NCBI GenBank assembly: GCA_913061025.1
Contig: CAJXUJ010000011.1
Location: 1-18,217, forward strand
Direction of reading: 5' to 3'
DNA: 18,217 nucleotides
Source: an uncultured Actinomycetes bacterium
GTDB lineage: Bacteria; Actinomycetota; Actinomycetes; S36-B12
Shown here: one piece after another, positions 1 through 8,218 of the stretch
Numbering within the stretch: position 1 is the stretch's first letter
Layout of the letters: each line of letters starts with the position of its first letter
Notes under the pieces: model-generated
The model's input: only the letters and a program-made list of their open reading frames with translations
Told to the model about the DNA's origin: nothing
Databases searched by the model: none
Made by a program: the position numbers and the translations under genes

Positions 1-267
1 CGGGCCGTCGAGAGCACGAACAACGTCGGCGATGCTGATCGAATCCGGCGATCGCTCCAGTCGGTAGCCGCCCTCGGCTCCACGCTGGCTGACCACGAGC
101 CCCGCCTGACGCAACTGGCGGAGGATTCCCTCCAGGAATTTGGCCGGAATGCCCTGGCTGCCGGCGATCTCGTCGCCCTTGGTGAGATGCGCCGGATCAC
201 GACTCCACGCCTCGGCGAGTTCCACGAGGGCGCGGGTGCCGTAATCGACCCGGGCTGAGACGTGCAT
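1..267 (-). CDS. Rrf2-family transcriptional regulator (C-terminus outside window)
   Basis: The first 89 residues are visible, from an ATG at 267, and they run off the left edge. They form an Rrf2-type winged helix: the start MHVSARVDYGTRALVELAEA, then the family's IPAKFLEGILRQLRQAGLV recognition region at about residues 46-64, then the wing with SQRGAEGGYRL (about 67-77). Members are dimeric DNA-binding proteins. Many of them (IscR, NsrR, RsrR) hold an Fe-S cluster through three Cys or other ligands located after about residue 90. That part lies outside the window, so cluster binding cannot be judged, and the visible part has no Cys. The gene is divergent from a thioredoxin-like gene with 68 bp between the start codons, so it could control that gene or itself. 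Upstream I see only a weak -10 (AACAAT, 6 nt before ATG) and no Shine-Dalgarno. The family call is secure; the regulon is unknown. Confidence 0.88.
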   Translation of the reverse strand, partial: MHVSARVDYGTRALVELAEAWSRDPAHLTKGDEIAGSQGIPAKFLEGILRQLRQAGLVVSQRGAEGGYRLERSPDSISIADVVRALDGP

Positions 268-323
268 GGCGTCATTGTTGCCTACCGCACAGATGCGAAC
301 CGCCGTTCGTCGCTTGAATGCGT

Positions 324-335
324 CAGAATGGACCG
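324..335 (+). promoter_or_regulatory. Weak putative -10 of a leaderless thioredoxin-like gene
   Basis: CAGAAT at 324-329 lies 6 nt before the preferred GTG start at 336. It matches the NANNNT part of the actinobacterial -10 consensus but lacks the first T. No Shine-Dalgarno is present. The inference rests mainly on the clearer leaderless promoters elsewhere in the window. Confidence 0.3.
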
Positions 336-1241
336 GTGAGCACACCGAATTTCGCAGGAGCCGTGGACCTGGGGGCCCTCGCCTCCCAAAAAGAGCAGCA
401 ACGCAAGACCGATGCCGCCCTGGCGGGTGCGCCGGCGGGGCTGATCTTCGACGTGACGGCCGCCAATTTCCAGACCGAGGTCATGGACCGATCGATGACC
501 GTCCCGGTCATCTTGGACCTGTGGGCAACCTGGTGCGGCCCGTGCAAGCAGCTCTCACCTCTACTCGAGCGGCTCGCCGCCGAGGATGGGGGTCGCTGGG
601 TGCTTGCGAAGGTAGATGTGGATGCCGAGCAACAGATCGCGGCGGCTTTTCAGGTGCAGTCGATCCCGTCGGTCTTCGCGGTGATCGGTGGCCAGGTGGC
701 ACCCCTTTTCCAGGGAGCTTTGCCCGAGGCGCAACTGCGTCAGGCGATCGACAAGGTTCTCGAAGTGGCGGCAAGCCAGGGAATCACCGGTTCGCTCGAG
801 GGTGCCGAGGAGCCGGTGCAGGAGGAACCGCCGGGCGATCCACGATTCGACGCAGCCGTCACCGCCATCGATGCTGGTGACTGGGGTGCGGCGAGGGCGG
901 CCTATCAGGTGATCTTGAACGAGAGCCCTGCCGATGCGGATGCCAGCGCCGGTCTCGCGATGGTCGATCTGTACGAGCGGACCGAGGGAATCGATCCGGC
1001 TGCCGTACTCGCCGCGGCCGCGGATACGACGAATGTCCAGGCTCAGATGTCGGCCGCAGATGTCGAGGCGCTCCAGGGTTCATGGTCCGAGGCGTTCACC
1101 CGTCTGATCGATGTCGTCCGCATCACCAGCGGTGACGAACGGGAGTCGGTTCGCAATCGACTCATCGAGCTATTCACGTTAGCCGGTGACGATCCAGCAG
1201 TTCCCAAGGCGCGAACGGCGCTCGCCAGCGCTTTGTTCTAA
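336..1241 (+). CDS. Thioredoxin domain-TPR protein (YbbN/CnoX-like, Rv1324-type)
   Basis: This is a 301-residue protein. Residues about 36-145 are a thioredoxin fold with the active site WCGPC at 66-70 and the cis-proline of SIPSVF at 111. The remaining ~130 residues are alpha-helical and Ala-rich, as in the TPR-like C-terminal half of YbbN/CnoX proteins. Such proteins act in the cytoplasm as thioredoxin-like holdases or redox partners; the intact CxxC suggests redox activity is possible here. An ATG at 318 is in frame, but GTG 336 gives the family-typical start VSTPNFAGAVDLGAL and fits a leaderless transcript. The gene converges on glgB with 14 bp between stop codons. From memory, M. tuberculosis has a thioredoxin-like gene (Rv1324, about 304 aa) at the same place beside glgB, so the pairing appears conserved. 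The stop is TAA. Confidence 0.9.
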   Translation: MSTPNFAGAVDLGALASQKEQQRKTDAALAGAPAGLIFDVTAANFQTEVMDRSMTVPVILDLWATWCGPCKQLSPLLERLAAEDGGRWVLAKVDVDAEQQIAAAFQVQSIPSVFAVIGGQVAPLFQGALPEAQLRQAIDKVLEVAASQGITGSLEGAEEPVQEEPPGDPRFDAAVTAIDAGDWGAARAAYQVILNESPADADASAGLAMVDLYERTEGIDPAAVLAAAADTTNVQAQMSAADVEALQGSWSEAFTRLIDVVRITSGDERESVRNRLIELFTLAGDDPAVPKARTALASALF

Positions 1242-1255
1242 CTCGCGAAGGACCG

Positions 1256-1285
1256 TTAGCCGCGGTTCGGATTGCGGGCGGCTAA
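1256..1285. terminator. Perfect 8-bp inverted repeat starting on the glgB stop codon
   Basis: TTAGCCGC at 1256-1263 and GCGGCTAA at 1278-1285 are exact reverse complements separated by 14 nt. The repeat begins on the glgB stop codon (minus strand TAA at 1258-1256) and lies 15 nt after the thioredoxin gene stop. It could form a hairpin in both convergent transcripts. There is no T-tract, so it is at best a non-canonical bidirectional terminator or 3'-end stabiliser. Confidence 0.4.
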
Positions 1286-3454
1286 GTAGCAGGCTCCCAG
1301 CGGCGGTATGGCAATCGGGGCACTCGCCGGCCGTCCGTTCCAGGGCTCTTCAGTGGCGGCGACCTGACCAAGGTTTCCCAACCCCGACCCCCCATAGATC
1401 GAGGCGTCGGTGTTCAGAATCTCGTGCCACGTTCCGGCCCAGGGCAACCCGATTCGTGCCTCGGTGCGTGGAACGGGGGAGAAGTTCACGATCACGGCAA
1501 CACAATCGCCGTTGCTGTCCCACCTGAGGAACGAGAACGTGTTCGAATCGGTGTCTTCGGCGTCGATCCACTCGAACCCGGTCGGCTCGTGGTCCCGTTG
1601 CCACAGTGCCGGGTGATCGCGGTAGACGCGATTGAGGTCGCACACCGTGCGCCACACGCCTTCGTGTTCGGCGAATTGCAGCAGCCACCAATCGAGTCCG
1701 CGTTCGCTCGACCACTCATCCGACTGAGCGAACTCCGCGCCCATGAACAGCAACTTCTTGCCCGGATGGGCCCACATGAACGCGAGGTAGGCACGGAGGT
1801 TTGCCAGGGCCTGCCAACGATCTCCGGGCATTCGTGCGATCAGCGAACCCTTCCCGTGCACCACCTCGTCATGCGAGATCGGAAGGATGAAGCGCTCGGA
1901 GAAGGCGTACATGAGCGAGAAAGTCATCTCGTTGTGGTGGTACTTGCGGTGGATTGGATCGCGGCCCACGTAGTCCAACGAATCGTGCATCCACCCCATG
2001 TTCCATTTGAACCCGAAACCCAACCCTCCGGCGTAGGTCGGAGTAGTGACACCGGGCCAGGCGGTTGATTCCTCGGCGATGGTTACCGCACCGGGCACGC
2101 GCTTGTAGACCGTTGCGTTCATCTCCTGAAGGAACTGCACGGCGTCGAGGTTCTCGCGGCCTCCATGTTGGTTGGGAGACCACTGACCCTCCTCGCGGGA
2201 GTAGTCGAGGTACAGCATGGACGCGACGGCATCCACGCGCAGGCCATCGATGTGAAATTCCTCAAGCCAGAAGAGCGCGTTGCTCACCAGGAAGTTGCGG
2301 ACTTCGCGACGGCCGAAGTCGAAGACGTAGGTTCCCCAGTCGGGGTGCTCGCCGCGCCGGGGATCGGGGTGCTCGTACAGGCAGGTGCCGTCGAAGCGCG
2401 CCAGTGCCCATTCGTCTTTCGGGAAGTGGGCGGGAACCCAATCGATCAGCACCCCGATTCCCGCTTGGTGCAGTGCATCGACCAGATAGCGAAAATCATC
2501 GGGGCTGCCAAAGCGTGAGGTGGGCGCGAAATATCCGGAAACCTGATAGCCCCACGATGGCCCGTACGGGTGCTCGGAAACCGGGAGCAACTCCACGTGG
2601 GTGAAACCAGTGTCGGTGACGTAGTCGACCAGTTGCTCGGCCAATTCCCGGTAGGAAAGGCCGGGCCGCCACGAACCGAGGTGAACCTCGTAGATGGACA
2701 TCGGCCCGGTGTGCGGATCCGCCGCTGCGCGAGCCGCCATCCAATCGTCGTCGTTCCACGTGTAGTCGGACTCGAACACGATGGACGCCGTGGCGGGTGG
2801 CACTTCTGCCGTGAAGGCGACGGGATCGGCCTTCGCTCGCCACACCCCGTCCTTGCCGAGGATCTGGTACTTGTATCGCGTACCGGCGTGAACGTCCGGC
2901 ACGAAAAGTTCCCACACTCCGGTGCTGCCGAGCGAGCGCATCGGATGGGCGGTGCCGTCCCAGTAGTTGAAATCACCGATCACTCGGATGCCGATGGCAT
3001 TCGGTGCCCACACTGCGAACGACGTTCCGGTAACCGGACCGAACACGCTGTCAAGCGTGCGCACGTGCGAGCCCAGGAAGCGCCACAACTCTTCGTGGCG
3101 CCCCTCTCCGATCAAGTGCAGATCCATCTCACCTAGGAAGGGCCAGAAGCGATAGGGGTCATCGGCGGGAATCGGGTCCGCGTCGTATTGGACGTCGATG
3201 CGGTAGTCGGGGATGGTGTTCGTCGGGATGACGCACATCCACACCCCGAGGGTTTCGTAGTCCATGGGGAAACGTGTGGGCGCCCCGTTGGCGCTTTCCG
3301 GTAGGACGACGGTCACCGCCCGCGCGTTGGGGCGCAGCACTCGGATGGTCACGGCGCCGTCGTGCAGGTGTGCGCCGAGTATCGAGTGCGGATCATGATG
3401 CGCTCCATCGACGAGACGCTGGATCTCCTCCCTGGCTACCGCGAGTGGCTTCAT
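1256..3454 (-). CDS. glgB: 1,4-alpha-glucan branching enzyme GlgB
   Basis: This is a 732-residue GH13 branching enzyme that moves alpha-1,4 chains to alpha-1,6 positions of cytosolic glucan. The start is set at ATG 3454, which overlaps the glgE stop as ATGA and gives the usual N-terminus (MKPLAVAREEIQRLV then HHDPHSILGAH). The frame is open further upstream, but that would extend it deep into glgE. Residues 1-100 form the N1 module of long GlgBs. A CBM48 starts near GTSFAVWAPNA (about 144), followed by the catalytic barrel. Catalytic residues are visible: nucleophile Asp408 in GLRVDAVASM, acid Glu461 in IAEES and Asp529 in SHDEVVHGKGS. These are offset by exactly three from E. coli GlgB Asp405, Glu458 and Asp526. 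The length fits the family and no lesion is seen. It is translationally coupled to glgE, which makes its linear substrate. Confidence 0.97.
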   Translation of the reverse strand: MKPLAVAREEIQRLVDGAHHDPHSILGAHLHDGAVTIRVLRPNARAVTVVLPESANGAPTRFPMDYETLGVWMCVIPTNTIPDYRIDVQYDADPIPADDPYRFWPFLGEMDLHLIGEGRHEELWRFLGSHVRTLDSVFGPVTGTSFAVWAPNAIGIRVIGDFNYWDGTAHPMRSLGSTGVWELFVPDVHAGTRYKYQILGKDGVWRAKADPVAFTAEVPPATASIVFESDYTWNDDDWMAARAAADPHTGPMSIYEVHLGSWRPGLSYRELAEQLVDYVTDTGFTHVELLPVSEHPYGPSWGYQVSGYFAPTSRFGSPDDFRYLVDALHQAGIGVLIDWVPAHFPKDEWALARFDGTCLYEHPDPRRGEHPDWGTYVFDFGRREVRNFLVSNALFWLEEFHIDGLRVDAVASMLYLDYSREEGQWSPNQHGGRENLDAVQFLQEMNATVYKRVPGAVTIAEESTAWPGVTTPTYAGGLGFGFKWNMGWMHDSLDYVGRDPIHRKYHHNEMTFSLMYAFSERFILPISHDEVVHGKGSLIARMPGDRWQALANLRAYLAFMWAHPGKKLLFMGAEFAQSDEWSSERGLDWWLLQFAEHEGVWRTVCDLNRVYRDHPALWQRDHEPTGFEWIDAEDTDSNTFSFLRWDSNGDCVAVIVNFSPVPRTEARIGLPWAGTWHEILNTDASIYGGSGLGNLGQVAATEEPWNGRPASAPIAIPPLGACYLAARNPNRG

Positions 3455-5493
3455 CGGTTCGGTCCCGTGACGGTCACCACGTGCGCGACGTTCTCCCATG
3501 GACGCAGGTGCACGAAGGTTTGCGCTCCCCATGTCCACGTGTGCCCGGTGATGTGATCGTGGGCCACGAATCTGTCGCCGGGATCCATGCCGAGTGCGTG
3601 CATGTCCCACCACACGGTGCTGGCGTGCTCGCGGTGTGGGTCGACCAGACAGGTCACGAGCACGATGTCATCCCCCACCCGTTTGCTGAACGCGATGACG
3701 TCGTCGTTGTCGGAGTGGTGGAACCGGAGCGAGCGCAAGTCTTGGAGAGCCGGGTGCTCGCGGCGAACGCGATTCAGCAATTCGAAGTAGGGGGCGAGGG
3801 TTCGCCCTTGACGTGCTGCCTGGGCCCAATCTCGGGGTCGGTACTGGTACTTCTCCGAATCGAGGTACTCCTCGCTCCCGGGTCGGACGGCGACGTGTTC
3901 GAAGAGTTCGAAGCCGCTGTAGACGCCGTAGGTGGGTGACAAAGTTGCGGCGAGAGTGGCGCGAATCGAGAAGGCCGCCGGCCCTCCGTGCTGCAGGTAG
4001 TCGTGGAGGATGTCCGGAGTGTTCGGGAACAGATTGGGTCGCATGTAGGCCGATGCCGGGCCCGCGAGTTCCGACAGGTACTCGGTGATCTCGTGCTTGG
4101 AATTACGCCAGGTGAAGTACGTGTAGCTCTGTTGGAAGCCAACCTCGGCAAGGGCCTTCATCATCGGTGGCTTGGTGAATGCCTCGGCCAGGAAGATCAC
4201 GTCGGGATCGGTGCTGTTGATAGTCGAGATGAGGCGATCCCACAGCCACAGCGGCTTGGTGTGCGGGTTGTCGACTCTAAAGATGCGAACGCCGTGGGAC
4301 ATCCAGAAGCGGACCACCCGTTCGATCTCGGCGAATAGTCCCTCGGGGTCCGCATCGAAATACAGCGGATAGATGTCCTGGTACTTCTTCGGTGGATTCT
4401 CGGCGTACGCGATCGAACCGTCGTGGCGTGTGGTGAACCACTCGGGGTGCTCGGTAACCCAGGGGTGGTCCGGTGACGCCTGGAGCGCGAGGTCGAGTGC
4501 GATCTCCATATCGAGTTCGTGGGCACGCGCCACAAAGGCGTCGAAGTCTGTGATGTCGCCGAGGTCGGGGTGGATGGCGTCATGTCCGCCGCTTGCGTTG
4601 CCGATGGCCCAGGGCGAACCCGGATCTCCCTCGGCCGGGTCGAGCGTGTTGTTGGGGCCTTTGCGGTGCGCGGTTCCGATGGGATGGATTGGCGGGAGGT
4701 AGACCACATCGAAGCCCATGTCCGCGATGGCGGGCAGGCGATGCGCGGCCGTGGCGAAGGTGCCGGACTTCAGCGGCTTGGTGGTGGCTCCCTCGCTTCG
4801 AGGGAAGAACTCGTACCACGCTCCGACGAGAGCGCGCCGCCGCTGCACAAGCAGCGGCCAGGGTCCACTCGAGCTGGCCTGCTCGCGCAGTGGGTGGGCG
4901 CGCGTTACCTCGGTGAGGTCGGTTGCGGTAGCAGCGGCGAACCGAACCTGACCGGGAAGGCGAGCGTCCTTCATCGTGGCGGTCGCGGCCTTGATGATCG
5001 CCCGCTGCTCGGTCGATCCCTTGGGCAACTTGCGCGCCACCCGCTGCAGGATCGAGGCACCTTCGGCAAGCTCGAAATCGACGTCGATGCCCTCGCCGAT
5101 CTTGATCCGTGCACGCTGGAGCCACCCGAGCCAGGGGTCGGACCAGGCGTGGATGGTGAAACTCCAGGGACCCATCTCATCGACGGTGATCGAGCCGGTC
5201 CAACGGTCGACTCCATCGGGGGAAGGGAGCATCGGTGCAACCACGGAGGTGTTCGTCTTCGAGTCACGCACCGGGCCGGCATGCACCTCGACGGTGAGTG
5301 GCGCGTGGCCGTCACGAAAGACGGTGGCACTGATGGGGATGGTCTCGCCGAGGGCTGCCGCGGCCGGGCGGCGCCCGCAGGCGACCTGGGGCCAGACGTC
5401 CACAATGGGAATCCGCTCGGATAGGCCATCGGCAGGCACGGTCACGGGGTTCGCGGTCCCCGTCTGGGCGGACTTTCGAGACCGCTGCGCCAT
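3451..5493 (-). CDS. glgE: Alpha-1,4-glucan:maltose-1-phosphate maltosyltransferase GlgE
   Basis: This 680-residue GH13_3 enzyme transfers maltosyl units from alpha-maltose-1-phosphate to the non-reducing end of alpha-1,4-glucan. After a beta-rich N-terminal domain (about 28-140) and an alpha-helical insert comes the barrel, with GAWYEFFPRS, DVVYLPPIHPIG and the family signature ENPPKKYQDIYPLYFD (365-380). The catalytic residues line up by spacing with Streptomyces GlgE: nucleophile Asp408 in FRVDNPHTKP, acid/base Glu437 in FLAEAFTKP and Asp494 in NTPDIL. SEEYLDSEKY (540-549) is also typical. The gene overlaps glgB by 4 bp and is divergent from glgP, as in M. tuberculosis Rv1326c-Rv1328. The donor-supplying genes (treS/pep2 or glgC/glgM) are not in this window. 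The ATG lies 7 nt after TACGCT with no Shine-Dalgarno, so the mRNA is probably leaderless. Confidence 0.97.
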   Translation of the reverse strand: MAQRSRKSAQTGTANPVTVPADGLSERIPIVDVWPQVACGRRPAAAALGETIPISATVFRDGHAPLTVEVHAGPVRDSKTNTSVVAPMLPSPDGVDRWTGSITVDEMGPWSFTIHAWSDPWLGWLQRARIKIGEGIDVDFELAEGASILQRVARKLPKGSTEQRAIIKAATATMKDARLPGQVRFAAATATDLTEVTRAHPLREQASSSGPWPLLVQRRRALVGAWYEFFPRSEGATTKPLKSGTFATAAHRLPAIADMGFDVVYLPPIHPIGTAHRKGPNNTLDPAEGDPGSPWAIGNASGGHDAIHPDLGDITDFDAFVARAHELDMEIALDLALQASPDHPWVTEHPEWFTTRHDGSIAYAENPPKKYQDIYPLYFDADPEGLFAEIERVVRFWMSHGVRIFRVDNPHTKPLWLWDRLISTINSTDPDVIFLAEAFTKPPMMKALAEVGFQQSYTYFTWRNSKHEITEYLSELAGPASAYMRPNLFPNTPDILHDYLQHGGPAAFSIRATLAATLSPTYGVYSGFELFEHVAVRPGSEEYLDSEKYQYRPRDWAQAARQGRTLAPYFELLNRVRREHPALQDLRSLRFHHSDNDDVIAFSKRVGDDIVLVTCLVDPHREHASTVWWDMHALGMDPGDRFVAHDHITGHTWTWGAQTFVHLRPWENVAHVVTVTGPNR

Positions 5494-5506
5494 GACTATG
5501 AGCGTA
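5494..5506 (-). promoter_or_regulatory. -10 box of the leaderless glgE-glgB transcript
   Basis: Read on the minus strand, TACGCT (5506-5501) is followed by 7 nt (CATAGTC) and then the glgE ATG at 5493. That spacing would place the transcription start on the A of ATG. No clear -35 box was found at 16-18 bp; at 17 bp it reads CCGAAA. Confidence 0.55.
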
Positions 5507-5569
5507 GTCGTTTCCTCACTAGCTTTCGGGCCGAATGCAATCGGTTACGGAAAGGAAACCTCCGGGGAC

Positions 5570-5583
5570 TAGGTTGTGGCGAC
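5570..5583 (+). promoter_or_regulatory. -10 box of the leaderless glgP transcript
   Basis: TAGGTT at 5570-5575 lies 8 nt before the GTG start of glgP at 5584. The GTG is fixed by the family-typical N-terminus, so little or no 5' leader remains. No Shine-Dalgarno is seen. The 90-bp glgE-glgP intergenic region therefore holds two separate, non-overlapping promoters. Confidence 0.55.
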
Positions 5584-8205
5584 GTGAAGGCAATCCGACG
5601 ATTCACCGTTCGGGCCGTGCTGCCCGATTCCCTTGCCGGGCTCGAGGAGCTCGCGCTCAACCTGCGCTGGTCCTGGCACCCGGAGACCACGGATCTGTTC
5701 GCCGCTATGGATGCTGATCTGTGGCGCGACTGTGAGGGTGATCCGGTTCGGATGCTCGGTGAGATCTCCGCGGAGCGGCTTGCCGAATTAGCCACCGACG
5801 ACGGCTTCGTCGGATGGGTTGCGCACGCTGTCGGTGAATTGCACGCCTACCTCGGTAGTTCCCGCTGGTTCCAGCGCTGGTCACCCGAGGCCGACTCGAG
5901 CGCAGACCTCAGTGGCGTCGCCTACTTCTCACCGGAGTTCGGCGTCACCTCAGCGTTGCCGCAGTACTCCGGTGGCCTGGGAATCCTCGCCGGAGACCAC
6001 CTCAAGGCCGCGAGTGACCTCGGCGTACCGATCATCGGGCTCGGCCTGTTCTACCGATCCGGATACTTCCGCCAGAGCCTGTCGCGAGACGGCTGGCAAC
6101 TCGAGCAGTACCCGGTCTGCGACCCCGATGCCTCGCCTGTTGCACTGCTGCGCGACGAGACCGGTGCTCCGGTGCACGTTTCTGTCGGGCTTGCAGGTGG
6201 ACGGGTGCTCGCCGCCCGCATCTGGGTAGCACGCGTCGGTCGTATCCCACTTTTGCTGTTGGACTCTGGCGTCGAGGAGAACGGGCCCGCCGAGCGCGAG
6301 GTCACCGATCGGCTCTACGGCGGAGGCGGTGAATACCGCCTCCAACAGGAGATGCTGTTGGGCATCGGTGGTGTCCGGGCGCTTCGTGCCTACTGCCGCC
6401 TTTCGGGTGCACCAGAACCCACGGTGTTCCACACCAATGAGGGTCACGCGGGATTCCTCGGTCTGGAGCGCATCCGCGAACTGATGCACGACAACGCGGG
6501 ATTGGACTTCGATGCCGCGTTGGAGGCCACGCGCGGCGGCACCGTCTTCACCACCCACACCCCGGTACCCGCCGGTATCGACCGGTTCCCGATGTCCTTG
6601 ATCGAGCAGTACTTCGGGGGAGACAACGCGGCCCCCGGCATTCCGGTGGACCGGATCCTGCCGCTGGGTGCCGAGGACTACCCGGGCGGTGACCCCGCGG
6701 TGTTCAACATGGCGGTCATGGGGCTCAGGCTCGCCGGTCGGGCGAACGGCGTCAGCCTGCTGCACGGTGAGGTGTCCCGCGGCATGTTCTCGGGGCTGTG
6801 GCCGGGCTTCGATGCGGCCGATGTGCCGATTACCTCGATCACCAACGGCGTCCACGCTCCCACCTGGGTTGCCCGCGAGGTGATGGATCTCGCACGCGAA
6901 ACGGTCGGCTCCGAACTCGTCGAGAGCGCACGCGGCTGGGAGGCCATCGCCGACGTTCCCGAGGATCGCATCTGGGAGACCAAGCGCGTATTGCGCGAGC
7001 ACCTGGTCCAGATGACGCGTGCGCGACTGCGTCGTTCGTGGATGGCGCGAGGCGCGGCTCCCGCTGAACTGACCTGGATCGACGATGTCATGGACCCGGA
7101 CATCCTGACCATCGGATTCGCGCGTCGGGTGCCGTCCTACAAGCGCCTGACACTCATGCTGCGAGACAAAGACAGGTTGCGCGACCTGCTGTTGAACGAG
7201 CAGCAGCCCGTGCAGTTAGTGATCGCGGGCAAGGCGCACCCGGCCGATGACGGCGGAAAGCGGCTGATCCAGGAACTGGTGCAATTCACCGACTCCGAGG
7301 ATGTCCGACATCGAATCGTCTTCCTGCCCGACTACGACATGGCGATGGCCGAGGTGCTCTACCCCGGATGTGACGTCTGGCTGAACAACCCCATCCGTCC
7401 GCTGGAAGCCAGCGGAACCTCCGGTATGAAGGCTGCGCTCAACGGCGCGCTGAACCTGTCGATCCTCGATGGTTGGTGGGACGAGTGGTTCGACGGCCGC
7501 AACGGATGGGCGATTCCATCCGCGGATGGCATCGATGATGCCGATCGACGCGATGATCTCGAGGCGGCGGCGTTGTACGACCTCATCGAGCACTCCGTCG
7601 CTCCGACTTTCTACGCTCGCGACGATCGCGGTCTGCCGCCGCAGTGGTTGGACATGGTTCGGCACACCCTTACCTCGCTGGGCCCGAAGGTTCTGGCCAC
7701 GCGCATGGTGCGCGACTACGTGGAGCGGCTCTACCTTCCGGCAGCACAATCGAACGCCGAACTCACTGCGTCGAACTACGCCCTCGCCTCGTCGCTGGCC
7801 GAGTGGAAAGACCGCGTGCGCAAGGCGTGGCCCGAGGTACGTGTGGACCACGTCGAGTCCGAGGGCGCGGCAGATGTCATCACCGCCGGGACAAACGTGG
7901 AGGTCCGGGCGTTCGTCAGCCTGGGTGAGTTGAGTCCTGATGATGTTTTCGTCGAGGTGCTTTCCGGTCGAGTTGACTCCGATGATCGAATCCAGGATCC
8001 GACGAGCACTCCGATGCAGGCGGTTGAGCAGTACGAACAAAATCGCTGGAAGTTCCAGGGACGTTTGTCGGTGGATCACAACGGGGCCTTCGGGTACACC
8101 GTCCGGCTGCTTCCCCGACACGCGGGAATGGTCGCTCCGGTAGAGATGGGCCTCATGGCCGTGCCTGCATCCACGCAGGGCATGGTCGACGGGCCGCTGC
8201 GCTAG
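5584..8205 (+). CDS. glgP: Alpha-glucan phosphorylase GlgP
   Basis: This 873-residue GT35 enzyme cleaves terminal alpha-1,4 bonds of glycogen-like glucan with phosphate, giving glucose-1-phosphate. It is the actinobacterial long-N-terminus type: it starts KAIRRFTVRAVLPDSLAGL and has an N-terminal domain of about 100 residues (DUF3417-like, with NLRWSWHPET). Then come YFSPEFG, SGGLGILAGDHLKAASDLG, HTNEGHAGFL and TTHTPVPAGIDRFP. The PLP-binding lysine is Lys616 in EASGTSGMKAALNG. GFARRVPSYKRLTL and AGKAHPADDGGK are also as expected. The C-terminal ~100 residues are an extension usual for this subtype. The GTG start aligns with the M. tuberculosis GlgP start as I remember it. Its position divergent from glgE-glgB allows separate control of synthesis and breakdown. 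The stop TAG lies in a small inverted repeat (CCGCT 8194-8198, AGCGG 8204-8208). Confidence 0.96.
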   Translation: MKAIRRFTVRAVLPDSLAGLEELALNLRWSWHPETTDLFAAMDADLWRDCEGDPVRMLGEISAERLAELATDDGFVGWVAHAVGELHAYLGSSRWFQRWSPEADSSADLSGVAYFSPEFGVTSALPQYSGGLGILAGDHLKAASDLGVPIIGLGLFYRSGYFRQSLSRDGWQLEQYPVCDPDASPVALLRDETGAPVHVSVGLAGGRVLAARIWVARVGRIPLLLLDSGVEENGPAEREVTDRLYGGGGEYRLQQEMLLGIGGVRALRAYCRLSGAPEPTVFHTNEGHAGFLGLERIRELMHDNAGLDFDAALEATRGGTVFTTHTPVPAGIDRFPMSLIEQYFGGDNAAPGIPVDRILPLGAEDYPGGDPAVFNMAVMGLRLAGRANGVSLLHGEVSRGMFSGLWPGFDAADVPITSITNGVHAPTWVAREVMDLARETVGSELVESARGWEAIADVPEDRIWETKRVLREHLVQMTRARLRRSWMARGAAPAELTWIDDVMDPDILTIGFARRVPSYKRLTLMLRDKDRLRDLLLNEQQPVQLVIAGKAHPADDGGKRLIQELVQFTDSEDVRHRIVFLPDYDMAMAEVLYPGCDVWLNNPIRPLEASGTSGMKAALNGALNLSILDGWWDEWFDGRNGWAIPSADGIDDADRRDDLEAAALYDLIEHSVAPTFYARDDRGLPPQWLDMVRHTLTSLGPKVLATRMVRDYVERLYLPAAQSNAELTASNYALASSLAEWKDRVRKAWPEVRVDHVESEGAADVITAGTNVEVRAFVSLGELSPDDVFVEVLSGRVDSDDRIQDPTSTPMQAVEQYEQNRWKFQGRLSVDHNGAFGYTVRLLPRHAGMVAPVEMGLMAVPASTQGMVDGPLR

Positions 8206-8218
8206 CGGGGTCTGGGCG

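Noticed and set aside
3455..3613. An upstream extension of glgB by 53 residues
   Set aside because: The frame is open, but it lies wholly inside glgE, has low-complexity Arg/His-rich content and moves the start away from the ATGA overlap and the family-typical MKPLAVAREE start.
5549..5575. GGAAA-N19-GTT upstream of glgP as a SigR-type promoter
   Set aside because: The match is loose at the last base of the -35, and the same GTT is part of the better-supported TAGGTT -10 box.
5950..7002. Long antisense open frame within glgP
   Set aside because: It mirrors the codon bias of glgP in G+C-rich DNA, has no domain signature and no ribosome-binding site. Similar shadows occur opposite glgE, the IlvG-like gene, the S component and the ATPase.
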